This document shows, piece by piece, positions 42,919 through 51,462 of a stretch of DNA of 64,000 nucleotides (position 1 is its first letter; each line of letters begins with the position of its first letter). The stretch is from positions 1 through 64,000 of the forward strand of contig NZ_JBJHZZ010000007.1 of NCBI RefSeq assembly GCF_045310675.1, written 5' to 3'. Below the pieces are notes generated by a model. It was not told the origin of the DNA. It did not search any database and saw only the letters and a program-made list of their open reading frames with translations. Both the position numbers and the translations under genes were made by a program. Origin of the DNA: Clostridium_AT stratigraminis. GTDB taxonomy: Bacteria > Bacillota > Clostridia > Clostridiales > Clostridiaceae.

Positions 42919-43818
42919 TTATCTAGATACTTTCATATCTGCAGTTGGAATATAGCCTAATTTCTCTATAAGTGTTTTTACATCTGCACTGCCCATGTAG
43001 TCAATAAATGCTTTTGTTAAATCTTTAGCCTCACCTTTTGTATACATGTGCTCATATGCCCATACAGGATATTTTCCACTTGTTATATTGTCTTTGTTCA
43101 TTTCAACATTATCAAGCTTTTCTACTTTTACACCGCTTAAGTTAGCTGGATCATTTACATATGAAGATGCTAGGTATCCTATTGAGCCATCTGTTGTTTC
43201 TATAGCTTTCTTAACAGCTCCACTTGAATCTTCTGTTAATGCTTTTCCTTGGACTTCATCCTTACCATCTAAAGCGAATTTCTTAAATGTACCTCTTGTT
43301 CCTGATGACAATGGTCTGTTTATTATAGTTATTTTCATGTCATCTCCACCAACTTCTTTCCAGTTAGTAATTTGACCAGTGAATATCTTTATTAAGTCAT
43401 CTTTCTTAATGCTGTCAACCTTAACTTTGCTGTTTACTATTACGCCTATGCCCACAACTGCAACTTTATGATCAACTAATTGTTTTGCTTCTTCTGGCTT
43501 TAATTTATCTTCTGCAAACAAATCTGAGTTTCCTATATCTACTGCACCCTGCATAACCTGAGTTAGTCCTGTTCCGCTTCCGCCGCCTTGTACATTTATT
43601 GTAGCATCTGGATTAGCATCAGTAAATTTCTTTGCAGCTTGCTCTGCTAATGGTTGAAGTGCTGTAGATCCTGATGCAGTTATTGATCCGCTTACAGTTG
43701 CTTTCTTTGTATCATTTGTAGCAGCAGTATTATCAGTTTGCTTTCCACAACCTACAAACATACCTGCAGTCATGGTTACTGCTAATGCGGCCACTAGCAC
43801 TTTTAAATTCTTTTTCAT
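42919..43818 (-). CDS. pstS: Phosphate-binding lipoprotein PstS (distal copy)
   Basis: This 299-residue extracellular lipoprotein binds phosphate for the Pst importer. It has a signal with lipobox FVGC (Cys 24). SITASGSTALQPLAEQAAKKF and VQGGGSGTGLTQVMQGAVDIGNSD form the phosphate-binding loops, and RPLSSGTRGTFKKF the second. It is nearly identical through most of its length to the pstS at 51463, with differences concentrated in the signal and the Thr/Asn linker. It is monocistronic, with its own Pho-type promoter and terminator, and is separated from the pst operon by the peptide/ABC cassette. Confidence 0.95.
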   Translation of the reverse strand: MKKNLKVLVAALAVTMTAGMFVGCGKQTDNTAATNDTKKATVSGSITASGSTALQPLAEQAAKKFTDANPDATINVQGGGSGTGLTQVMQGAVDIGNSDLFAEDKLKPEEAKQLVDHKVAVVGIGVIVNSKVKVDSIKKDDLIKIFTGQITNWKEVGGDDMKITIINRPLSSGTRGTFKKFALDGKDEVQGKALTEDSSGAVKKAIETTDGSIGYLASSYVNDPANLSGVKVEKLDNVEMNKDNITSGKYPVWAYEHMYTKGEAKDLTKAFIDYMGSADVKTLIEKLGYIPTADMKVSR

Positions 43819-43900
43819 ATTTTAATAACCTCCATCCAAATTAAAAAAATTATTTTTACTCTTTACAAATTTTATTATACAGAAACTGCATTAAACTAAT

Positions 43901-43936
43901 ATTATAAGGAGGTTAACTAAAATTAACATAAGTTAA
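43901..43936 (-). promoter_or_regulatory. Pho-box-like promoter of the distal pstS
   Basis: On the minus strand TTAAC (43936-43932), TTAAT (43926-43922) and TTAAC (43916-43912) repeat with an exact 10-base period in place of a -35. TATAAT (43906-43901) follows five bases later. This is the layout of PhoP-type tandem repeats; the regulator is not in the window with certainty. Confidence 0.65.
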
Positions 43937-43973
43937 GAATAATACATTTAGGGTAGACCATTACCTACCGAAT

Positions 43974-44028
43974 ATAAAAAAAGCATAGTCTTCTATGAAA
44001 AAGTTACCAAGTCATAGAAGGATGCTTT
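43974..44028 (-). terminator. Terminator of the peptide/ABC cassette
   Basis: On the minus strand AAGCATCCTTCTATGA (44027-44012) pairs with TCATAGAAGACTATGCTT (43998-43981), with two extra bases, and a T-run of seven follows. Confidence 0.8.
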
Positions 44029-44182
44029 AATATAAGAATAAAAACATATGAAACTGAGCCAAGTTGTTTCGTAGCTCCTATTGAAGCTTATATGCCTTTG
44101 TTACATGAGAAAATGGCCAATAGGATTGTAAAGAAAACTCTTACTCTACCAATCTAGCTTAATAAAATATCAAAAGAAAAAA
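44029..44182. other. Unassigned stretch after the ABC ATPase gene
   Basis: Between the cassette terminator and the ATPase stop there is no credible gene. Short broken reading frames (for example, minus-strand SYWPFSHVTKAYKLQ, a stop, then ELRNNLAQFHMF) could be a decayed gene fragment, but I cannot assign a family. Together with the terminator and the Pho-type promoter this fills the 364-base gap. Confidence 0.3.
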
Positions 44183-44851
44183 TTAACTTTTTATACTCCC
44201 GTCCTCTATTGAGATTATTCTATCACACTGTGAAGCAATATTAGAATCGTGGGTTACTATTATTATGGTTTTATTTTCTTTATTTATTTCTTTAAAAATA
44301 TCTATTACTTGTTGTCCCATTTCTCTATCTAGCGCCCCTGTTGGTTCATCAGCTAAGATTATTTCTGGATTATTCATCAAAGCTCTTGCAATAGATACCC
44401 TCTGACATTGCCCACCAGATAATTCTGTAGGATATTTGTTAAACTTATCCTCAATATTTAACTTTCCTAACATTTCTTTAACTTTTTGCTTTTTATTTTT
44501 CATAGCTACATCACTATAATCTAATGGTATTTTTATATTCTCATAAACTGTATAATCATCTAGCAATGCAAAATTTTGTACTATAAATCCAAATTTTTGA
44601 TTTCTTATTTTTGCAAGTTCCTTTGCTTTTAGCTTACTAGTATCTACTCCATCTATTAAATATTCTCCAAAGCTTGGTGAATCCAAGCATCCTAAAATAT
44701 TCAATAGAGTTGTTTTACCGGAACCTGATGGTCCAACTATAGCTACTAACTCACCAGCATTTATAGATAAATCAATACCCTTTAGGGCATTTACCTTATT
44801 CTCATCTTTACCATAAAATCTAGATATAGCTTTCATACTAATTAACTCCAT
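44183..44851 (-). CDS. MacB-type ABC ATPase of the secreted-peptide cassette
   Basis: This 222-residue ATPase shows Walker A GPSGSGKTT, Q-loop FIVQNFALLDDYTVYENI, signature LSGGQCQRVSIARAL and Walker B IILADEPTGALDRE, with VTHD as H-loop. It belongs to the LolD/MacB subgroup that energises FtsX-type permeases. It is the last gene of the cassette, two bases after the second permease gene. Together the three proteins should form a peptide exporter or an immunity device for the secreted four-cysteine peptide encoded upstream; which one is not known. Confidence 0.9.
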   Translation of the reverse strand: MELISMKAISRFYGKDENKVNALKGIDLSINAGELVAIVGPSGSGKTTLLNILGCLDSPSFGEYLIDGVDTSKLKAKELAKIRNQKFGFIVQNFALLDDYTVYENIKIPLDYSDVAMKNKKQKVKEMLGKLNIEDKFNKYPTELSGGQCQRVSIARALMNNPEIILADEPTGALDREMGQQVIDIFKEINKENKTIIIVTHDSNIASQCDRIISIEDGSIKS

Positions 44852-44853
44852 AA

Positions 44854-46089
44854 TTACTCTCCTTTTATTAAATAATTCAGCCTATTTTTCCTTATATTGT
44901 GAATAGGAACCATTGCTACAATTATCATAATAATAAAAATTATTATTACACTTTTTTCAAATGCTCCAAAATCAAACTTAATTATTTCAAATAATACTCG
45001 AACCTGAGCTCTCTGGAGATAATAAAAGGCCAATACTGTTGACATGATTAGTAAATATAAATTTTCTAAAAGTATCCTTATATATATATCCATGTATGTT
45101 GCTCCATGCATTAAATGTACTGAAAATTCTTTTCGTCTAGCATTAATCCTATTTATAAAAATAGCGAGTAACCCTATAACAACAAAAAACATAATTATAT
45201 ATACAATTAATATTTTGATATTAGCATTATAGGTTATCGTATTTACAAAATTAGTTATAGCATCACTTGGATTGTTGATAGATAACTTTATATCACTTTT
45301 TTTTGATAATTCCTTTATATCGTTTTGTATATAAGAAAAACTTATATTTTTGCTATTATCACAAACTAACAAAGCATTATTTAGATTTGCAATTTGGATT
45401 TGATAGGGAATAGGGCATATAATATATGTATTTAAATTTTTAGCTCTACTTGGATCATATATGCCTTTGTCCAAATAGAATTGATTTTGCCTTAAAAAAC
45501 CTACGACTTTTAATGTTTTATATTTAGTTTTAATTATATCATTTAACTTAAAAAAACTCTTGTATGAATCTCCCAAGATTACAGGTTCTAATTTTTCTTT
45601 GGTATCATCATCATTCAATTTAGTATAGTCAGTAAATTCACTTAAATTTCCCTGTGAAAGCTTAATATCAAAAACGCTAAAGAAATTTGAACTACACTGA
45701 AGTGAATTAATTAGTTTATATTTGTCGATTTGAATATAATCATTATCTATAAACTGGCTATTATTTTGAAAAACATCCATAAATACTTCCCCAGGCGTAA
45801 CTGTTACTAAGCTGTAATTTTCCACAATTGCTGAATAAAATTCACCAAATTTGCTAGAATCCAAACTGTCTTTTAATAGGTCTTGCGCAGAATTATAATT
45901 TGATATAAATGTATATATCGTTTTATCCTTTGTAATTTTCTGAATTAAATCTAATTTACCATATTCATAATTTCTTATTTCATTTACCCTATATAATAGT
46001 ATAATAGATAGTATTATTTGAACCAATATTATTAATTTAAAAATTATACTATTTTTAAATTCCCTAAAAGAATACCATAAATTATTCAT
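44854..46089 (-). CDS. FtsX-type permease 2 of the secreted-peptide cassette
   Basis: This 411-residue protein has an N-terminal membrane helix (IIFKLIILVQIILSIILLY), a large extracellular domain of about 250 residues, and three C-terminal helices (ILIVYIIMFFVVIGLLAIFI, the ILLENLYLLIMSTVLAFYYL stretch, and SVIIIFIIMIIVAMVPI). This is the MacB/FtsX topology. The sequence INARRKEFSVHLMHGATYMDI fits the cytoplasmic coupling loop. It overlaps the preceding permease gene by four bases. The extracellular domain is diverged from permease 1, so a heterodimer is likely. Confidence 0.85.
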   Translation of the reverse strand: MNNLWYSFREFKNSIIFKLIILVQIILSIILLYRVNEIRNYEYGKLDLIQKITKDKTIYTFISNYNSAQDLLKDSLDSSKFGEFYSAIVENYSLVTVTPGEVFMDVFQNNSQFIDNDYIQIDKYKLINSLQCSSNFFSVFDIKLSQGNLSEFTDYTKLNDDDTKEKLEPVILGDSYKSFFKLNDIIKTKYKTLKVVGFLRQNQFYLDKGIYDPSRAKNLNTYIICPIPYQIQIANLNNALLVCDNSKNISFSYIQNDIKELSKKSDIKLSINNPSDAITNFVNTITYNANIKILIVYIIMFFVVIGLLAIFINRINARRKEFSVHLMHGATYMDIYIRILLENLYLLIMSTVLAFYYLQRAQVRVLFEIIKFDFGAFEKSVIIIFIIMIIVAMVPIHNIRKNRLNYLIKGE

Positions 46090-47189
46090 TTTAGTCTTCC
46101 TTTCATAATAATTATCGGTTGAACTTCTCTTGCCTTTATAAGTGGTATTATAGCAGCTAAGAGACCAATAAGCATAAATATTACTGTAGCAATTGTTACA
46201 TTTTCTATATATATATCAAAGGAGAAATTCGGAAACATAGCAGTCAATACTTTTCTAAAGAAACCGTGTAAAGTTATTCCAATTACTACAGAAATTAATA
46301 CACCTATCTCATATCTTATTACTATTAGCTTTGCTATATTAAAATTTGTTGCTCCATATGCTTTTCTAACTCCTATCTCTTTTACGCTCTTATCAATCCA
46401 GAAATATACAACAATGATTAAGTTTAATAAGCCAAATCCAAATACTATCTCAAAAATAAATATAAAATCCTGATAATTTTGAAGTAAATCCTTTATACTT
46501 ATTTTCTTGTCATTAAAATCACTACTAACAAATTCTAAGGTAGTATTATTATTTATCCCTACTTTCTGATACATTTTTAAAATATTATTTAAATCTATTT
46601 TATTAGATACATTTAAACTCCACGTTGCCCTTTTATCTGAATAATAATCCATAGATTTCATATTTATTAAAAAGGTATCATCATAGCCTGTTTTATTACT
46701 ATTATTCCCTAATATACCTATAACCTTATATTTAATGTCGTCTATTATAAAGTAATCAATGCCATTTTCCTTTATAATGTATTGTGTTAGATTTTTCCCA
46801 ACTAATATAAGCTTTTCATTTGATTTTATTTGGTCTAGTGTGAATGCTCTGCCTTTAAGAATAGGAAGCTTATTATCTATATTGTAATTATAATATATGG
46901 ATTTCCCAAACAAAGTATTATTCTGCAAATATTTAGGCACAGGATTGTATTCTAAATAAATATTAGATTTGTTATAATCGCCAAGAACTTGTACTAGGCT
47001 ATCAAAAGATATCTTTTGAGAATCTGTAAACTTAAAATACTTTGTTTCACTATTTTTCAAGGCATTTAATTCCCTATTATTTTTATAATCAGTTAGTATA
47101 ATGCTAGTTACTAATGAAAAAGTAAATATTATCAACGAAAATATCATTATTACATATATAAGATTTTTATATTTTTTCAAATTTATCAT
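46086..47189 (-). CDS. FtsX-type permease 1 of the secreted-peptide cassette
   Basis: This permease of about 367 residues has the same topology as permease 2: an N-terminal helix (IYVIMIFSLIIFTFSLVTSI), a long external part, and three C-terminal helices. The coupling loop reads KSVKEIGVRKAYGATNFNIAKLIV, a good FtsX/MacB match. It ends RQ-like with PIIIMKGRLK. The ATG at 47189 is preferred, since AAAGGTG overlaps the earlier GTG. It follows the peptide gene, separated by a hairpin that probably lowers its expression relative to the peptide. Confidence 0.85.
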   Translation of the reverse strand: MINLKKYKNLIYVIMIFSLIIFTFSLVTSIILTDYKNNRELNALKNSETKYFKFTDSQKISFDSLVQVLGDYNKSNIYLEYNPVPKYLQNNTLFGKSIYYNYNIDNKLPILKGRAFTLDQIKSNEKLILVGKNLTQYIIKENGIDYFIIDDIKYKVIGILGNNSNKTGYDDTFLINMKSMDYYSDKRATWSLNVSNKIDLNNILKMYQKVGINNNTTLEFVSSDFNDKKISIKDLLQNYQDFIFIFEIVFGFGLLNLIIVVYFWIDKSVKEIGVRKAYGATNFNIAKLIVIRYEIGVLISVVIGITLHGFFRKVLTAMFPNFSFDIYIENVTIATVIFMLIGLLAAIIPLIKAREVQPIIIMKGRLK

Positions 47190-47205
47190 AAGCATCACCT
47201 TTGCA

Positions 47206-47235
47206 AAATAGGTTATGGTTTCCCATAACCTATTT
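47206..47235 (-). terminator. Attenuator hairpin between peptide and exporter genes
   Basis: ATAGGTTATGG (47208-47218) pairs perfectly with CCATAACCTAT (47223-47233). On the minus strand TTTT follows. A stable stem with a short T-run fits partial termination, giving more peptide than transporter. Confidence 0.75.
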
Positions 47236-47270
47236 ATTTAAATTATCTGTATTAATTACCATAAGAAAGT

Positions 47271-47648
47271 TTAGTATAGCCTGCAAAATGTTCTTGAAGT
47301 TCCGCTTGCAGTACCAATACTTCCGTAAGCATTATATCCTCCACTCATACTTTGTGTTCCTGAACACGCATATGAAGTACCGGTACTTGATTTTCCATTA
47401 CCAATTAGATATCCGCCATAATTAACAATCTCTACATACGCATATACAGATTCGGTACCCGAAACTCTATAGCACTTAGTTTCTGCATAGCAGCCATACT
47501 GTGTACTTTCTCCATCAACAGCTCCTTTATACTGTGTACCACCGCCAGATATTCCAGCAACTGTTGCGCCTTGATCAGCGTAAGCAATTAAACTCACTGA
47601 AGCTAAAACTGCAACCATTAAAAATAACGATGTAATAATTTTTTTCAT
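47271..47648 (-). CDS. Secreted four-cysteine Gly/Ser/Tyr-rich peptide, candidate bacteriocin
   Basis: The 125-residue precursor has a Sec signal peptide (residues 1-24, cleaved after AYA). The mature part of about 101 residues is rich in Gly, Ser, Thr and Tyr, has no Trp, and has four Cys at 53, 59, 95 and 122, which could form two disulphides. It has no membrane helix or wall anchor. GAGG lies before the ATG. It is directly followed by two FtsX-type permeases and an ABC ATPase, the same genetic company kept by lactococcin 972-type bacteriocins, but its sequence does not resemble lactococcin 972. No known family is recognised. A structural or signalling role is also possible. Confidence 0.65.
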   Translation of the reverse strand: MKKIITSLFLMVAVLASVSLIAYADQGATVAGISGGGTQYKGAVDGESTQYGCYAETKCYRVSGTESVYAYVEIVNYGGYLIGNGKSSTGTSYACSGTQSMSGGYNAYGSIGTASGTSRTFCRLY

Positions 47649-47910
47649 AACAACCTCTACTTTTATAATTATTTATATTTTTGTTTTCAAGCTTGTCCAC
47701 AATTGTAGTATAACATAAGCCGTTGTATTTTTTTGTAATATCTGGTTGTAATAATCTTGTTCTTTATCGTATTTTTCCGACATATAAATACATCTGTATT
47801 TTATTGTAAATTATATTATTTCTCATTTATTTTTTTATAAATTTACCCAATTCAGCCTCAAAGCAATTAGCTTTACTGAATCCCTTGTCTAACGGAGGCT
47901 TTCTAAATAC
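47649..47910 (-). promoter_or_regulatory. Promoter and long leader region of the peptide gene
   Basis: This AT-rich stretch holds no gene. On the minus strand a possible -10 TATACT lies at about 47717-47712, and ATTACAA occurs twice just upstream (near 47737 and 47750), possibly as activator repeats. Further upstream, at about 47876-47845, ATTCAG and CTGAAT enclose AAAGCTAATTGCTTT, forming a second hairpin. No known riboswitch class is recognised. Confidence 0.35.
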
Positions 47911-47986
47911 AAAAGCACATCCAAGTAAAAACTAAATTGCCTCCTGTCAATAAGACAAGAGGCAATTCAAACTCGGATGTGCTTTT
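47911..47986. terminator. Long terminator hairpin after phoU
   Basis: AAAGCACATCC (47912-47922) pairs perfectly with GGATGTGCTTT (47975-47985), and inside, AATTGCCTC pairs with GAGGCAATT. T-like runs lie on both sides. It closes the pst operon before the peptide cassette. Confidence 0.8.
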
Positions 47987-47991
47987 TCTAT

Positions 47992-48648
47992 CTATTCATT
48001 TAAATCCTTTTGTTCGCCTGTAACTAAATATATAGTCCACTCACATATATTAGTGGTATGGTCTGCAACTCTTTCAAGGAATTTGCAAACGAACAAGAAT
48101 TGTGTAGCCTGCTTAATAGTAGTTGAATCCTCTGCCATTAAAGTGAGTAATTCAGTAAATACTCGTTTGTAAATAGCATCAATTTCATCATCCATTTTAC
48201 AGGTTGCATAAGCTTTCTCTACACTGCCCATTACGTAGGCATCTAGTGAAGACTTTATCATTTCCTTTACTAGATCAGCCATTTTTGGAATGTCTATTAG
48301 CTGCTTAATATACTTTTCTCCCTTTAATCTAAAGGTTATCTTAGCTATATCTACAGCATGATCAGCCATTCTTTCTAGATCAGTTACGAGCTTTATTGTA
48401 GTAAAAATGGTTCTTAAATCTAATGCAAGTGGCTGCTGAGTGGCAATAAGCCTGATACACTTGTCTTCAATTTCCTTTTGAAGATCGTCTACTAAATCAT
48501 CATTTTCAACAACCTTGCTAGCTAATTCCGTGTCTTGATTGACCAAAGCCTCGATACATTGATATATTTGTTTTTCCACAATACTTCCCATTCTCAGAAT
48601 GTCATTGTGAAGTCCATGTAAATTCGTATCAAAGGATCCCCTTGTCAT
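47992..48648 (-). CDS. phoU: Phosphate transport regulator PhoU
   Basis: PhoU links the Pst importer to the phosphate-sensing kinase and protects the cell from excess phosphate. The 218-residue all-helical protein is a tandem PhoU repeat: ADHAVDIAKITFRLKG in the first half and ERVADHTTNICEWTIYLVTG in the second, each with the E/DRxxDH-type metal-binding motif. It follows pstB after 105 bases. A large hairpin follows its stop. The length is normal. Confidence 0.95.
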   Translation of the reverse strand: MTRGSFDTNLHGLHNDILRMGSIVEKQIYQCIEALVNQDTELASKVVENDDLVDDLQKEIEDKCIRLIATQQPLALDLRTIFTTIKLVTDLERMADHAVDIAKITFRLKGEKYIKQLIDIPKMADLVKEMIKSSLDAYVMGSVEKAYATCKMDDEIDAIYKRVFTELLTLMAEDSTTIKQATQFLFVCKFLERVADHTTNICEWTIYLVTGEQKDLNE

Positions 48649-48753
48649 TGAAATTCACCCTCTCAATTCAATAATGCTTTTACTATAAATAGAATAGCTT
48701 TATTCCATATTATAGTATACCTTATGTTTTGTAAATATATAATGATACTTTTA

Positions 48754-49503
48754 TTAACCAAATCTACCAGTTATATAATCCTCTGTTCTTTTATCTCTTG
48801 GTTTATAAAAAATGTCTTCAGTTTTACCACTTTCAACAATTTCACCATTTAAGAAAAATGCTGTATAATCAGATATTCTGCCTGCCTGCTGCATGTTGTG
48901 AGTTACAATAATTACAGTATACTTTTTCTTAAGCTCATCCATTAAATCCTCAATCTTTGCAGTTGATATTGGGTCAAGAGCTGAGGTAGGTTCATCCATT
49001 AAAAGTACGTTTGGCTCTACGGCTAAAACTCTAGCTATACAAAGTCTTTGCTGCTGCCCACCTGAAAGACCTAAAGCACTTTTTTTAAGTCTATCCTTTG
49101 CTTCATCCCATAACGCTGCTCCTTTTAAGCTCTTTTCTACAATTTCGTCAAGCACAGCTTTATTAGTAGTTCCATGTATTCTTGGCCCATAGGCTATATT
49201 ATCATATATAGACATTGGAAAAGGATTTGCCTTTTGAAATACCATTCCCACTTTTTTTCTAAGCTCTGTTACATCGTAGTTATTATATATATCTTTTTCT
49301 TCGTATAATACTTCTCCATCTATCTTGACACTTTCTATTAAATCATTCATTCTGTTAAGTGTTCTTAGAAATGTTGATTTACCACAGCCAGAAGGTCCAA
49401 TTAGTGCAGTTACAGACTTTTCTTTTATATCAAGATTAATATTTTTCAAGGCATGAACATTTCCATAATGCAAATTTAAATTTTTTGTTATCATTATACC
49501 CAT
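48754..49503 (-). CDS. pstB: Phosphate import ATP-binding protein
   Basis: PstB drives phosphate import. The 249-residue ATPase has Walker A GPSGCGKST, Q-loop MVFQKANPFPMSIYDNIAYGPRIHG, signature LSGGQQQRLCIAR, Walker B VLLMDEPTSALDP and VTHNMQQA. The phrase NLHYGNVHALKNINLDI near the start and RTEDYITGRFG at the end are PstB hallmarks. GGAGAG lies before the ATG. It follows pstA by 20 bases. Confidence 0.97.
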   Translation of the reverse strand: MGIMITKNLNLHYGNVHALKNINLDIKEKSVTALIGPSGCGKSTFLRTLNRMNDLIESVKIDGEVLYEEKDIYNNYDVTELRKKVGMVFQKANPFPMSIYDNIAYGPRIHGTTNKAVLDEIVEKSLKGAALWDEAKDRLKKSALGLSGGQQQRLCIARVLAVEPNVLLMDEPTSALDPISTAKIEDLMDELKKKYTVIIVTHNMQQAGRISDYTAFFLNGEIVESGKTEDIFYKPRDKRTEDYITGRFG

Positions 49504-49523
49504 ATAAATCTCTCCTATGTTAC

Positions 49524-50408
49524 TTATTTGGTACCTGTATAGGATTTATGAAGCTTTCTGCCTAATAATCTAGCTAGTAGATTAAATAGCAAAACCATAA
49601 TTACAAGAACTGCAGCTGCTCCGCTTGCTATTTTAGCAGCATCTGGTACTGAAGCCTCTGAATTAAGCTGCCATATATAAACAGCCAAGGTTTCGGCTGG
49701 TCTAAATAGGCTGAAAGCAGATGCTTTATTAATAAGACTAACATTGTTAAAACGTAAGGCTGGTGCACTCATACCAGCTGTGTATAAAAGTGCGGCAGCT
49801 TCTCCAAAAATTCTTCCTGCAGCAAGTATTATTCCAGTAAGTATTTGTGGAATTGCTGATGGAAGCACAACTCTTCTAATGGTCTGCCACCTTGTAGCAC
49901 CAAGTCCTAGACTTGCTTCCTTTACACCAGCAGAAGCTGCCTTAATTGAATTTTCACTAACTCTAGTCATAGCAGGAAGATTAATTATGGTTATAGCAAG
50001 AGCACCAGAAAGCAAGTTATATCCTCCTGTCATCTTTACAAATATTAAAAGTCCAAATAATCCAACAACTATTGAAGGAAGTGAGGACATTGTTTCAATA
50101 CACAATCTGATTAAATTTAAAAGACGTCCTTCTTTTGCATATTCAGCTAGATAAATCCCTGCTCCTAAACCAAGAGGAATAGTAATTAAAAGTGATACTA
50201 CTAAAAGATAAAAAGAATTATAAAGTTGTGGTGCAATGCCTCCTCCTGCCTCCCCAAACTTAGGATTTCCAAAGAGGAAGCTTAAATTAAGGGATTCTCT
50301 TCCATTATATATAATATAACCTATGAGGCAGATGAGTAAAAGCAAAACTAATGCTGAAATTATATATAACACTGCAGTAGCTATTTTATCCTTAACATTA
50401 GCATTCAT
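49524..50408 (-). CDS. pstA: Phosphate ABC transporter permease PstA
   Basis: This 294-residue inner-membrane permease has about six helices. GLGAGIYLAEYAKEGRL, TMSSLPSIVVGLFGLLIFV and the coupling loop EASLGLGATRWQTIRRVVLPSAIPQILTG are typical of PstA. Its ATG shares one base with the pstC stop (TAATG), so translation is coupled. Together with PstC it forms the channel for phosphate supplied by either of the two PstS proteins. Confidence 0.96.
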   Translation of the reverse strand: MNANVKDKIATAVLYIISALVLLLLICLIGYIIYNGRESLNLSFLFGNPKFGEAGGGIAPQLYNSFYLLVVSLLITIPLGLGAGIYLAEYAKEGRLLNLIRLCIETMSSLPSIVVGLFGLLIFVKMTGGYNLLSGALAITIINLPAMTRVSENSIKAASAGVKEASLGLGATRWQTIRRVVLPSAIPQILTGIILAAGRIFGEAAALLYTAGMSAPALRFNNVSLINKASAFSLFRPAETLAVYIWQLNSEASVPDAAKIASGAAAVLVIMVLLFNLLARLLGRKLHKSYTGTK

Positions 50409-51310
50409 TATGCCTCACCCCTCTTTCCTAATCTTCTTACTATAATAATAAATATAAAGGATATAATAAGCAGAATAAATGCCATAGACCAAAGGGCATT
50501 ATTCCATTCTGAACCAAAGGTAGTATTAGCCATATCCATTGTTAAAATGCTTGTCATAGTTGAAGTTGTGTCAAGCAGATTGCCCGGTATTTTTATTGAA
50601 TTTCCTATTACCATTTGGACAGCCAAAGCTTCTCCAAAAGCCCTTGCTATACCTAAAACTACCCCTGTTAAAACTCCACTTTTAGAAGCTGGAATAATAA
50701 CCTTGCTTATTGTCTGCCATCTTGTAGCTCCTAGTCCATATGAAGCTTCTACGTAATCTCTTGGTATAGTTTTAATTGCATCAGAAGCAATACTTGTTAT
50801 GGTAGGTAGTATCATTATACTCAATACTAAAATACCTGCTAAAAGACTAAATCCTAACCCGCCAAAGCCTTTTTTGATGGCAGGAACCAAAATTGAAATA
50901 CCGACAAAACCATATACAACTGAAGGTATACCTACAAATAGCTCCATGGCAGGCTGTATTACTTTTTCTCCAAGCTTTGGAGAAATTAAATTCATAAAAA
51001 TAGCAAGTGCTATACTTAATGGTGCACTTATTAAAACAGCTCCTATGGAAACAAAAACTGAACCTAATACAAAAATTAATATACCAAACTGAGGTCCACC
51101 CTTATCAGGTGATGCATCAGGGGCCCAAATTGTAGAAAATAAAAACTTACCAAATGAATATTTGTCTTGAGTAAAGGTGGCCATTCCTTTTGAAGCGACA
51201 AAAATTATAATAGCTAGAGTTAAAATAATAATTAGTATCCCACAGATAATTGCATACCCGCGGCCAATATATTCATTTTTTAGTTTTTTAGTCAAATTAT
51301 TTTTCATCAT
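50408..51310 (-). CDS. pstC: Phosphate ABC transporter permease PstC
   Basis: This 300-residue permease has about six helices, FGILIFVLGSVFVSIGAVLISAPLSIALAIFM, AMELFVGIPSVVYGFVGISILVP and the coupling loop VEASYGLGATRWQTISKVIIPASKSGVLTG, all typical of PstC. The loop is nearly the same as in PstA, as expected for the pair. It starts at paired ATGs (51310 and 51307) and follows pstS by about 150 bases, across a hairpin that may reduce expression relative to the binding protein. Confidence 0.96.
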   Translation of the reverse strand: MMKNNLTKKLKNEYIGRGYAIICGILIIILTLAIIIFVASKGMATFTQDKYSFGKFLFSTIWAPDASPDKGGPQFGILIFVLGSVFVSIGAVLISAPLSIALAIFMNLISPKLGEKVIQPAMELFVGIPSVVYGFVGISILVPAIKKGFGGLGFSLLAGILVLSIMILPTITSIASDAIKTIPRDYVEASYGLGATRWQTISKVIIPASKSGVLTGVVLGIARAFGEALAVQMVIGNSIKIPGNLLDTTSTMTSILTMDMANTTFGSEWNNALWSMAFILLIISFIFIIIVRRLGKRGEA

Positions 51311-51431
51311 AACTTTATCATCCTCATCTACATACTCTGCTTTTATTTCTATCTAGTTATTAGTTAAGTATTGTAAATCATTATCTGAGCTTCTAGCAAA
51401 ATATATATATAAATTTTTTAAAAGCACATAA

Positions 51432-51455
51432 GACCGGCTGCCCAGCAGCCAGCCC
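51432..51455 (-). terminator. Hairpin between pstS and pstC
   Basis: On the minus strand GGCTGGCTGC pairs with GCAGCCGGTC around TGG, with G-U pairs. TTATGTGCTTTT follows, a weak T-run, so it probably thins transcription into pstCAB-phoU. Confidence 0.6.
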
Positions 51456-51462
51456 CTTTGTA

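Noticed and set aside
44040..44160. Transposase remnant after the cassette ATPase gene
   Set aside because: Broken short frames exist, but none gives a recognisable transposase motif and no terminal inverted repeats are seen.
47271..47648. Lactococcin 972 family member
   Set aside because: Only the gene neighbourhood matches. The mature peptide has four cysteines and no tryptophan, and its sequence does not align with lactococcin 972.
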